This document shows positions 1 through 4,936 of a DNA stretch of 5,505 nt, piece by piece. The first letter of the stretch is position 1. Every line of letters starts with the position of its first letter. Below the pieces are notes generated by a model. It did not search any database and had not been told where the DNA came from. It worked only from the letters and a program-made list of their open reading frames with translations. This DNA is from JASFTV01 sp050050615 (GTDB lineage Bacteria; Desulfobacterota; DSM-4660; Desulfatiglandales; HGW-15). The DNA lies in contig JASFTV010000254.1 of NCBI GenBank assembly GCA_050050615.1, positions 1-5,505 of the forward strand. Direction: 5' to 3'. A program made the position numbers and the translations under genes.

Positions 1-911
1 CTGAAACGGCTTCAGCCATTAGTGAAAGACTTAACATGGATGAGTCAAGCATGGCCAAGATCCTGGAAAGCATGTCAAAAAAAGGGCTGATTTTTTGTTC
101 TAGTAAGGGCGGTCAAAAGCTCTACTCGGCTGCCATGTTTGCTATCGGTATATGGGAGTACCAAATAAACAAACTAAACGTGGGGCTAGTTCGTGACTTT
201 AATGAGTATGTTCCGCATTTTTTGGAGAAGACCTGGAAAGAACAGAAGACCCAGCAGCTTAGGGTAATCCCTGTATCAAAGAGTATTTCTGCAGGAATCA
301 GTGTAATGCCCTACGAAGAGGCAGGGACCATAATTAGAAAACAGTCGAAGATTGTACTTGCCGACTGCATATGCAGAAAAAATCACAGAATGTTGGGCGA
401 AGCATGCGACATGCCGCTAGAAACATGCATGGCCTTTGGAACCGGTGCCTATTACTATGAGGAAAACGGACTTGGCCGCTCAATTTCCCAGGAGGAAGCC
501 CTGGAGATCCTAAACATGGGCTTGGAAGCAGGCTTTGTCCTTCAGCCCGGAAATGCACAAAAAACGTGGGTGCTCTGCATGTGCTGTGGTTGCTGCTGCG
601 ACGTTTTAAAAAACATAAAGAAATGGGATAAGCCCGCCAAATATGTAAACACCAGTTATTACGCCGCAGTCAATGAAGAAGATTGCACGGCCTGCGAGAT
701 TTGTATGGATCGCTGCCAAATGGACGCTATTACCGTGGATGACATAGCACATGTTGATACCGACAGATGTATCGGATGTGGCCTATGCGTTGTAAAATGC
801 GAGCCTGATGCAATCAGTCTTCTGGAAAAAAACGAAGCCGAAAGGTGGATTCCACCGGCAAATATAGTTGAAACATATACGAAAATTGCCCAGGAGCGGG
901 GCAAGATTTAG
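1..911 (+). CDS. 4Fe-4S dicluster ferredoxin-type protein with extra Cys-rich region (5' end cut by window)
   Basis: The frame is open from the first bases of the window. Codons upstream of the ATG at 36 read like part of a winged-helix unit (ETASAISERLN, then a KILESMSKKGLI-like recognition segment), so the true start lies outside the window and the ATG at 36 is internal. Two classical C-x2-C-x2-C-x3-C motifs lie at 684-716 and 768-800, each suited to one 4Fe-4S cluster. Upstream there are four cysteines at 366, 372, 405 and 426 (C-x-C-x10-C-x6-C) and a dense C-M-C-C-G-C-C-C run at 576-599. That makes 19 cysteines from the ATG onward, enough for further clusters. Such proteins are usually cytoplasmic electron carriers or redox-responsive proteins of anaerobes; the specific partner is unknown. 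No redox enzyme gene is adjacent in the window. Fe-S binding is secure; the DNA-binding reading of the N-terminus is inference. Confidence 0.88.
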   Translation, partial: ETASAISERLNMDESSMAKILESMSKKGLIFCSSKGGQKLYSAAMFAIGIWEYQINKLNVGLVRDFNEYVPHFLEKTWKEQKTQQLRVIPVSKSISAGISVMPYEEAGTIIRKQSKIVLADCICRKNHRMLGEACDMPLETCMAFGTGAYYYEENGLGRSISQEEALEILNMGLEAGFVLQPGNAQKTWVLCMCCGCCCDVLKNIKKWDKPAKYVNTSYYAAVNEEDCTACEICMDRCQMDAITVDDIAHVDTDRCIGCGLCVVKCEPDAISLLEKNEAERWIPPANIVETYTKIAQERGKI

Positions 912-917
912 TATGAA

Positions 918-945
918 ATGGGGTCAGCCCTTGACATAAGAGGGC
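918..945. repeat. GGGGTCAG...TTGACAT repeat-like scrap
   Basis: Just after the ferredoxin stop lies ATGGGGTCAGCCCTTGACAT, followed by AAGAGGGC. GCCCT (927-931) can pair with AGGGC (941-945) to form a small hairpin. I recall GGGGTCAG-x-CTTGACAT strings as frequent intergenic repeats and ends of REP-associated (Y1) transposase elements in Desulfobacterota and some betaproteobacteria; this is from memory and unverified. No transposase is present. The TTGACA at 931-936 with TCTAAA 17 bases later resembles a promoter but would read only antisense into a broken gene. Confidence 0.3.
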
Positions 946-954
946 ACGTTGTTT

Positions 955-1221
955 CTAAAGCGATTTATTCACAAACCGGGACTTCTTATCATCCACCTTG
1001 CCGACCATATCGATGACATTTGGTTGGGTGGTCACATCACAGAGATTCGCCAGGGCCTTGCGGCCCAGTTTCCGCATCTCTACCGCGGTAGCTTCCACCG
1101 TCTCGGCGTTGATATCGTTCACGGCCACATCGGCGACGTTCCGCGCAAACACGAATACGATGCTCCTCCCCGCCCCGCCGCCGGCTCCCGTCACCAGGGC
1201 AATCTTTCCTTCAAGTTCCGT
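955..1221 (-). pseudogene. Short-chain dehydrogenase/reductase, N-terminal remnant
   Basis: On the minus strand the frame reads ELEGKIALVTGAGGGAG, then RSIVFVFARN, AVNDINAE, and a CDVTTQ segment. This is the SDR Rossmann start: beta-1, the TGxxxGxG dinucleotide-binding motif, the acidic DIN end of beta-2 and the xDVT of beta-4 (D followed by V/T). A family member needs about 250 residues, including the NNAG, catalytic Ser and YxxxK motifs; here the frame stops after about 85. The end (KVDDKKSRFVNKSL) looks like a normal DKFGRxDILVNNA stretch collapsed by small deletions and then cut off. No ATG exists in frame. The best candidate for the original start is ACG at 1221-1219, a possible ATG-to-ACG change downstream of AGGA; a GTG at 1194 would remove beta-1. 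The segment is G+C-rich, unlike the ferredoxin gene. It is almost certainly non-functional. Confidence 0.75.
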
Positions 1222-1458
1222 GTCGTTCCGTCCTGATCTCTTTTATGCATTCGGGTCGGGATTATTCCCCGCGCAAGCTTCACGTATTATGATACTTTTC
1301 ACCACCAAACAAAAATCCGGATTGTCCTCGCTGAATTCCCGGTCAAAGCGTGTTAAGATGGAAGACATTTCGCTGCGGGATATTTGTCACATACAACCGC
1401 CGGAAAGGCGAGTAAACTCTTCCTAGCTGTCTTTTGTTACGGAGAGAAGGAGGTAGAC

Positions 1459-1983
1459 ATGGAATGGTCTGATATCTTGATTGACGGCTATAACCGCGTT
1501 CCGGAGTATCTCGGCAGGATTCTGGACGGCCTCACCCCGGAAGCCCTGAAATGGCAGCCCAGCCCGGATGCCAACAGCATCGGCTGGCTGGCCTGGCACC
1601 TGACCCGCCAGCATGACGCCCAGGTGGCGGACCTTATGGGAGAGGAGCAGCTCTGGGTGCGTGACGGCTGGGCGAAAAAGTTCAACCAGCCGGTTGACGG
1701 GGGAGACACGGGCTTCGGGGACACGCCGGAGCAGGTGGCCGCCTTCGAGCCGCCGGATAATGCGACGATCCTTGGCTACCAGAAGGCCGTCACGGCACGG
1801 ACCCTTGGGTACATTCGCTCGCTGTCATCGTCACAACTGGACAGGGAACTCGGCGGGCCGTGGACGCCGCCCCCCACCGTCGGGGTACGCCTGATCAGCA
1901 TCCTCGAAGACGCCGTTATCCACGCCGGGCAGGCCGCCTACGTCCGCGGGCTACGGCAGGGCCGTGGCTGGCAGCCTTACTAG
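1459..1983 (+). CDS. DinB-superfamily (DUF664/mycothiol-dependent isomerase-like) protein
   Basis: This is a 174-residue protein, the usual length for a DinB four-helix bundle. I chose the ATG at 1459 because GAAGGAGG ends 5 bases upstream; an in-frame ATG at 1384 has no SD and would add a non-conserved stretch. The segment NSIGWLAWHLTR (39-50) and the C-terminal LISILEDAVIHAGQAAYVRGL region are strongly family-like. His47 plus Asp151 and His155 (D-x3-H) fit the three-ligand metal site known from mycothiol-dependent maleylpyruvate isomerase (His, Glu/Asp, His). The superfamily includes metal-dependent thiol-S-transferases and isomerases using bacillithiol or mycothiol, but many members have no known activity, so substrate and cofactor cannot be assigned here. 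The sequence style, as I remember it, is close to actinobacterial DinB proteins. Two counted 60-base lines are 65% and 70% G+C, far above its right-hand neighbours, suggesting horizontal acquisition. It appears to be monocistronic. Confidence 0.87.
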   Translation: MEWSDILIDGYNRVPEYLGRILDGLTPEALKWQPSPDANSIGWLAWHLTRQHDAQVADLMGEEQLWVRDGWAKKFNQPVDGGDTGFGDTPEQVAAFEPPDNATILGYQKAVTARTLGYIRSLSSSQLDRELGGPWTPPPTVGVRLISILEDAVIHAGQAAYVRGLRQGRGWQPY

Positions 1984-1990
1984 CGGTTGT

Positions 1991-2023
1991 GAAGATGCCC
2001 CGCGCCTTGGCGCGGGGAGCTTC
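1991..2023. repeat. Strong G+C-rich palindrome after the DinB gene
   Basis: CCCCGCGCC (1998-2006) pairs perfectly with GGCGCGGGG (2009-2017); the innermost pairs must open to give a real loop. Outer arms GAAG (1991-1994) and CTTC (2020-2023) also match across short internal loops. It begins 8 bases after the DinB stop. There is no T run after it, so it is not a canonical intrinsic terminator, although it could stall polymerase or protect the 3' end. The GAAG-AT-CCCCGC / GCGGGG-AGCTTC layout resembles a dispersed intergenic palindrome I recall from Desulfobacterota genomes. Confidence 0.5.
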
Positions 2024-2059
2024 ACTATTCTGAAAGCGTTGTTTCTTCTCCAACCTTTA

Positions 2060-2076
2060 ACCTCCATTCAGGAGGT
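2060..2076 (+). promoter_or_regulatory. Hairpin sequestering an SD site
   Basis: ACCTCC (2060-2065) is an exact complement of the SD GGAGGT (2071-2076), with a five-base loop ATTCA. The SD stands 5 bases before the ATG at 2082. A second anti-SD, ACCTC (2090-2094), lies downstream inside the small ORF, so two alternative pairings of the same SD are possible. This layout could hold translation off and release it on heating, ligand binding or protein binding. The pairing is seen in the sequence; the regulatory role is inference. Confidence 0.35.
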
Positions 2077-2081
2077 GACTT

Positions 2082-2120
2082 ATGGAGAAACCTCTCAAAA
2101 TGTGCAAGCCCTGCTCCTGA
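2082..2120 (+). CDS. 12-residue ORF (MEKPLKMCKPCS) with perfect SD; unproven
   Basis: An AGGAGGT SD at ideal spacing precedes ATG and twelve codons ending in TGA, with a second stop (TAG) immediately after. The peptide MEKPLKMCKPCS is basic and ends in C-x-x-C-S. The SD is unusually good for a chance start, and it lies in a hairpin (2060-2076). Options are a regulatory leader peptide, a very small metal- or thiol-binding peptide, or the surviving N-terminus of a decayed gene. A Cys motif, CPSCG, occurs further on in another frame (about 2197-2211), which favours the decayed-gene option slightly. I do not recognise it as a known family. No gene follows closely; the next begins at 2318 with its own promoter. 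Confidence 0.3.
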   Translation: MEKPLKMCKPCS

Positions 2121-2233
2121 TAGGGCACATTGAATTATTCGAATCAAGGGCTGTTTCACAGTAAGGGAAGGGGGAGAGGCCGATTCTCTCCATTCTTGCC
2201 CGTCCTGTGGGGTACAGCAGAAATTATCAATCC

Positions 2234-2260
2234 AAATGTTGAAGGTCTGACATTTTTTTT
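2234..2260 (+). terminator. Weak A+T-rich hairpin with T8 run
   Basis: AAATGT (2234-2239) can pair with ACATTT (2250-2255) around a ten-base loop, and the T run covers 2253-2260. The six A/T-rich pairs make it a weak intrinsic terminator at best. It would end any transcript starting near the 12-codon ORF and it overlaps the promoter of the LysM gene. The T run may instead simply be the promoter spacer. Confidence 0.25.
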
Positions 2261-2267
2261 CTATGAT
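2239..2267 (+). promoter_or_regulatory. Sigma-70-type promoter for the LysM gene
   Basis: TTGAAG (2239-2244) and TATGAT (2262-2267) are separated by exactly 17 bases, matching 4 of 6 and 5 of 6 consensus positions. The spacer contains the T8 run. Transcription would start near 2274, leaving a leader of about 44 bases before the ATG at 2318. Confidence 0.5.
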
Positions 2268-2317
2268 TTACCAAGATTTGATTCGACTAAGATTCAATTT
2301 GCCATAAAGGGGGAAGA

Positions 2318-2857
2318 ATGGAAGAAAGACTCGATGTAGAAATCGACGATCTGGGAAAGGAATTTGCAAAGAATTTCAACCGCTCCCGGGAAGACACCCA
2401 CATTCGCCGCGCTAGACGGCCTGCCGGATTGCTGGCAGATCGAAGTACTCTGATCATTGTTGGGATAGGAGTCGTTTTCCTGATTGTCATCATAGTGTTC
2501 CTTTTCGGAGTCAGAGACGAGGTCAGCGTAGCGGATATTAATACGATTAGAGCTAAGCTTGGGGAGGTGGAACAGAGATTGGCCACGATTGGAGGCGTGG
2601 AGCGCAAAGTAGCCAGCCTTGAAAACCAGGTCAAAAGGCTTGAGCAATCGGTATCAAGATTGAAAAGACCTGTTGTCACAAGGGGTAAAGCGACGATCAA
2701 AGGAAATCACTACCATGAGGTACAGCGGGGGGATACTCTTTCGGGAATCGCGCAACGATATGGAATGACCGTCAAGGAACTGTGTCGTCTTAACAAAATA
2801 ACACCGGAAACGACCATTCGTCCTGGCCAGAAGCTTTTGCTTGCACCGGAGAGCTAG
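2318..2857 (+). CDS. Single-pass membrane protein with coiled coil and C-terminal LysM domain
   Basis: This is a 179-residue protein; the start is set by AGGGGGA four bases before the ATG. Residues 1-43 are hydrophilic and end in a basic cluster (RRARR at 30-34). Residues 44-64 form one hydrophobic helix, and the positive-inside rule predicts the N-terminus in the cytoplasm and the rest outside. Residues about 68-117 have heptad-like hydrophobic spacing (LGEVEQRL, VASLENQVKRLEQSV) typical of a coiled coil. Residues 132-175 are a complete LysM: YHEVQRGDTLSGIAQRYG, then a VKELCRLNKI helix and a TIRPGQKLLL strand. LysM binds N-acetylglucosamine chains of peptidoglycan, so this is probably a tether or spacer between inner membrane and cell wall. 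No catalytic domain is present. It has its own promoter and terminator, so it seems to be a single-gene unit. Confidence 0.88.
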   Translation: MEERLDVEIDDLGKEFAKNFNRSREDTHIRRARRPAGLLADRSTLIIVGIGVVFLIVIIVFLFGVRDEVSVADINTIRAKLGEVEQRLATIGGVERKVASLENQVKRLEQSVSRLKRPVVTRGKATIKGNHYHEVQRGDTLSGIAQRYGMTVKELCRLNKITPETTIRPGQKLLLAPES

Positions 2858-2898
2858 AAATCGAGTTTCATTGTCGTTCAGCTTGCAGGTGAATCTAC

Positions 2899-2934
2899 CC
2901 GCGCTTCCGTACGGGGCTCTCTGCCGCGGTTTTT
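2899..2934 (+). terminator. Intrinsic terminator after the LysM gene
   Basis: CCGCG (2899-2903) pairs with CGCGG (2925-2929), immediately followed by TTTTT (2930-2934). The interior contains CCGTACGG (2906-2913), which is itself palindromic and may shorten or reshape the stem. It lies about 40 bases after the LysM stop. Confidence 0.5.
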
Positions 2935-2976
2935 GTAGAAAAGATGTATTTTGTACTACTTACTTGAGAGGCGTTT

Positions 2977-3006
2977 TTGACAGGCGTAAAATCACCTGTG
3001 AATATT
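2977..3006 (+). promoter_or_regulatory. Promoter of the PA2779/C39/TPR operon with an operator-like inverted repeat
   Basis: There is a perfect TTGACA at 2977-2982, then AATATT (3001-3006, 4 of 6) after 18 bases. An inverted repeat ACAGG (2980-2984) / CCTGT (2995-2999), with a ten-base centre, overlaps the -35 box and fills the spacer, where a repressor could sit. The leader to the ATG at 3086 is about 75 bases and includes a small GAGCT/AGCTC hairpin (3047-3060). Confidence 0.4.
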
Positions 3007-3085
3007 GAAAAGTATTTACATTTCTGCAAATATGGACCCCGACAACGAGCTTGCCAGCTCACAGGAAAATGAAAGGAGCAGAAGA

Positions 3086-3481
3086 ATGAAAAAAGCCTTT
3101 GTGAGAAGTGTCGCGTGCTATGTTATTGCCGGATTATTCCTAATGAGTATTGCGCCCAAGGTTGATGCTGCATTCTTACCATCAGAAATGATCCCTTCAC
3201 CACAGGTTAAGGGTCATAGAAGCCTTGATCTTCAAAATATCCAAAAAACCCTCGAGACCAAGATGATCCGGGAGAGGCTGAATCAGTTGGGTTTCTCCCA
3301 GGATGAAATCCAAGCAAAGTTGAGCAAGCTCGATGATCAACAGATCCACCAGCTCGCACTCTCGATTGATGATATGAAGGTTGGCGGAAACGGGTTTGAG
3401 GTGTTGGTAGTTATCCTTCTCATCGCAATATTAATTGGTGTTTGGTTTCACGTCACAGGCACGAGGGTTGTGGTCGAGTAA
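3086..3481 (+). CDS. PA2779-family small exported membrane protein
   Basis: This is a 131-residue protein. The ATG at 3086 is chosen because AAAGGAG lies 7 bases upstream and a signal peptide begins there; in-frame ATGs at 3005 and 3032 would bury that signal. Residues 1-28 form a signal peptide (MKKAFVRSVACY, hydrophobic core, PKVDA-A cleavage-like end). Residues about 47-97 are two helices with QNIQKTLETKMIRERLNQLG and a DEIQAKLSKLDDQQIHQLA segment, the hallmark of the PA2779 family as I know it. A double glycine (100-101) precedes a C-terminal hydrophobic helix (about 104-124) and a short tail. The mature protein is thus a periplasmic helical hairpin anchored at its C-terminus. The molecular function of the family is not known. 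It is the first gene of the operon; a PA2778-type C39 peptidase follows, the same pairing as in Pseudomonas. Confidence 0.85.
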   Translation: MKKAFVRSVACYVIAGLFLMSIAPKVDAAFLPSEMIPSPQVKGHRSLDLQNIQKTLETKMIRERLNQLGFSQDEIQAKLSKLDDQQIHQLALSIDDMKVGGNGFEVLVVILLIAILIGVWFHVTGTRVVVE

Positions 3482-3551
3482 CAGATTTTCTCACAGATCA
3501 TGCTTTGAGGGATGTCTCGCGGTTCGACACCATCTCTTGTCCTCCCCGATT

Positions 3552-4115
3552 ATGCTTATGAGTGCAAAGTCTTCAAAGTCTCCATTTTTCCTGAGCATAT
3601 CCCACGTGACCTTTTTCCTCTTCTTTCTTTCGTGTGCCCCAAGTACACATCTTGATAAGCAAAGCGTTTCAAATATTATAGAAGAGGTCCCCTTCTACCA
3701 GTTAAAGGCATATCAGTGTGGGCCCGCTTCCCTTGCAAGCGTGGTGAATTTTTGGGGTATTGCCGTGTCTCCGACTGATATCGCAGAGGAGATATACAGT
3801 GAATCAGCCAGAGGAACCCTCAACGTCGATATGGCATTGTATGCAGAGGGAAAGGGGCTTAGAGCGAAGCAATTCAAGGGGAGCATCGATGATATCAAAC
3901 GCAATGTCGATATGGGTTATCCATTAATTGTCATGGTTGATTATGGTTTCTGGGTTTATGAGCGGAACCACTTTATGGTGATCGCGGGTTACAATGAAGA
4001 CGGTGTCATGGTGAATTCAGGAACTGGGTATCCTGAACTCGTGACTTTCAAAGATTTCTTGATGTCATGGGGGAGAACCAACTTTTGGACATTGCTGATA
4101 ACCCCTAAATCTTAA
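3552..4115 (+). CDS. PA2778-like C39-fold cysteine peptidase, predicted lipoprotein
   Basis: From the ATG at 3552 this gives 187 residues. The alternative ATG at 3558 is equally possible, and neither has a recognisable SD; the frame itself is open back to 3435 inside the previous gene. Residues 12-28 are a hydrophobic stretch ending FFLSC, a lipobox with Cys28 as the lipidated residue. The papain-like C39 fold is shown by YQCGPASLASVVNFWG with nucleophile Cys56 and preceding Gln55 (oxyanion), and by NHFMVIAGYN with His140. VNSGTG follows, where Asn155 takes the place of the Asp/Asn third residue. Classical C39 domains cleave double-glycine leaders in the cytoplasm as part of ABC exporters. 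This one lacks the transporter and should act outside the inner membrane. Pseudomonas-type PA2778 proteins, as I recall, carry TPRs after the peptidase; here those are in the next gene. Peptidase activity is inferred from the conserved residues. Confidence 0.82.
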   Translation: MLMSAKSSKSPFFLSISHVTFFLFFLSCAPSTHLDKQSVSNIIEEVPFYQLKAYQCGPASLASVVNFWGIAVSPTDIAEEIYSESARGTLNVDMALYAEGKGLRAKQFKGSIDDIKRNVDMGYPLIVMVDYGFWVYERNHFMVIAGYNEDGVMVNSGTGYPELVTFKDFLMSWGRTNFWTLLITPKS

Positions 4116-4126
4116 AAGAGCTTTTT

Positions 4127-4612
4127 ATGCGCAGTTGGCGACTAATTTGCTCATCCTGCCTTGGATTCTTCTTGCTGCTTATTCTCTGTGGATGTCATGT
4201 CCCGAGGATTTCTATACTTGAAGACCCGCTGACTGCGGAAGAACACTTGAATCTCGGACTCGCTTATGAAAAAAGCGGAGAACTTGATAATGCTATAAGA
4301 GAGTACCAGAAAGCCTCCAAAACACTTCCCGTTGCTTATCTCTACCTAGGTAATGGGTATTTTCAGAAGAATGAATTAAAGCAGGCAGAAAAGTGCTATG
4401 AGAAAGCTATTTTACATGACGGGTCTAATGCTGATGCCTATAATAATCTTGCGTGGCTCTATTATGTCAAAATGGAGAAACTGGAGGAGGCGGAAAATCT
4501 TGCCCTCAAAGCTATTGAACTAAATCCTAAAAGGGGTGATGTTTACAGGGACACGCTTGACAAAATAAGAAAGGCAAAAAATTGTGAATACCGTTCACAA
4601 AATGATGAATAA
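4127..4612 (+). CDS. TPR lipoprotein, partner of the C39 peptidase
   Basis: This is a 161-residue protein starting 11 bases after the peptidase stop, so it is surely co-transcribed; a weak AAGAG SD lies 6 bases before the ATG. Residues 1-22 form a signal peptide whose end LCGC is a lipobox with Cys23 as the lipid anchor. Three tetratricopeptide repeats follow: about 37-68 (LGLAYEKSGELDNAIREYQKA), 69-101 (LGNGYFQKNELKQAEKCYEKA) and 102-135 (LAWLYY...AENLALKAIELNP). A helical capping tail ends the protein. TPR arrays bind peptides or proteins, so this is likely the scaffold or substrate receptor for the peptidase. In PA2778-type proteins the two parts are, to my memory, one chain. Here the TPR part has its own signal and lipobox, so this is a genuine separate gene and not a frameshift product. 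Confidence 0.85.
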   Translation: MRSWRLICSSCLGFFLLLILCGCHVPRISILEDPLTAEEHLNLGLAYEKSGELDNAIREYQKASKTLPVAYLYLGNGYFQKNELKQAEKCYEKAILHDGSNADAYNNLAWLYYVKMEKLEEAENLALKAIELNPKRGDVYRDTLDKIRKAKNCEYRSQNDE

Positions 4613-4673
4613 GGACATGGATGTTGGTTTCAATGATCTAATTCCTTCGATTTATCCTGCGAACATGACGCTG

Positions 4674-4714
4674 CACTGGACGGGGATTCCGCTGACGCTT
4701 CATCCCCGCCAGTG
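4674..4714. repeat. Bulged 13-bp palindrome, dispersed-repeat or attC-like
   Basis: The left arm CACTGGACGGGGAT (4674-4687) and right arm ATCCCCGCCAGTG (4702-4714) pair over 13 base pairs with a single unpaired A at 4680, around a 14-base loop. GACGCT occurs both just before the left arm (4668-4673) and in the loop (4694-4699). There is no T run, so it is not a normal terminator, though it begins about 60 bases after the TPR stop. I recall near-identical strings as dispersed repeats in environmental genomes. A single bulged base is also typical of integron attC sites, but the GTTRRRY and RYYYAAC core boxes are not found at the flanks here. Confidence 0.5.
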
Positions 4715-4872
4715 AGCTCCCAGGTACGCGCAAATAGCGCTGATTTCGGTGCCCAAGATGGCGATATAGGGCTCGAAAATATGAATTTCTGGGGTACGGT
4801 GCCGGTTTTTCAATCACATAGTTTTGCCCGATCCCATTTTCAAGTTATGACGATTCTGCATGATCGCCTCCT
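4715..4872. other. Non-coding stretch, nothing assignable
   Basis: Between the palindrome and the terminator I find no convincing gene on either strand. There is only a GCGC-AAATA-GCGC mini-palindrome (4728-4740). On the minus strand, AGGAGG precedes a 15-codon ORF starting near 4862, which looks accidental. A small RNA ending at the terminator that follows is possible, but no promoter for one is evident. Confidence 0.4.
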
Positions 4873-4923
4873 AGCCCCTGGCCGCTCTAGCCCATAAGGA
4901 CGGCTTCAGGGGCTTTATTTTTG
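4873..4923 (+). terminator. Strong intrinsic terminator
   Basis: AGCCCCTG (4873-4880) plus GCCG (4881-4884) pair with CGGC (4901-4904) plus CAGGGGCT (4907-4914), interrupted by two unpaired T (4905-4906), and TTATTTTT follows. The loop is 16 bases. It lies 260 bases beyond the TPR stop, so it either closes the operon's long 3' region or ends an unseen small RNA. Confidence 0.75.
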
Positions 4924-4936
4924 CGCTCATTAAACA

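Noticed and set aside
931..959. TTGACA-N17-TCTAAA promoter
   Set aside because: It would transcribe only antisense to a broken gene; the match is better explained by the repeat-like string.
998..1426. 142-codon plus-strand ORF across the SDR remnant
   Set aside because: It is antisense to a recognisable Rossmann sequence, has no SD, and its low-complexity Ala/Pro/Ser translation is typical of a G+C-rich shadow.
1384..1458. Longer N-terminus for the DinB protein
   Set aside because: No SD at 1384, and the extra 25 residues are not family-like, while the ATG at 1459 has a near-perfect SD.
1613..1894. 93-codon ORF inside the DinB gene
   Set aside because: Shadow frame, Arg/Ser-rich, no SD.
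2130..2339. 69-codon ORF running into the LysM start
   Set aside because: No SD, contains the promoter and T8 run, and no recognisable protein pattern.
2287..2700. 137- and 117-codon minus-strand ORFs over the LysM gene
   Set aside because: Antisense to a gene with clear membrane, coiled-coil and LysM features; the translation shows no domain.
4661..4730. Integron attC site
   Set aside because: The stem with one bulge fits, but the RYYYAAC and GTTRRRY boxes are missing and no integrase is in the window; kept only as a repeat.
4712..4897. 61-codon plus-strand ORF and a 15-codon minus-strand ORF with AGGAGG near 4862
   Set aside because: The first starts in the palindrome arm and runs into the terminator; the second is too short and its SD-like string is the terminator flank. 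Neither has other support.
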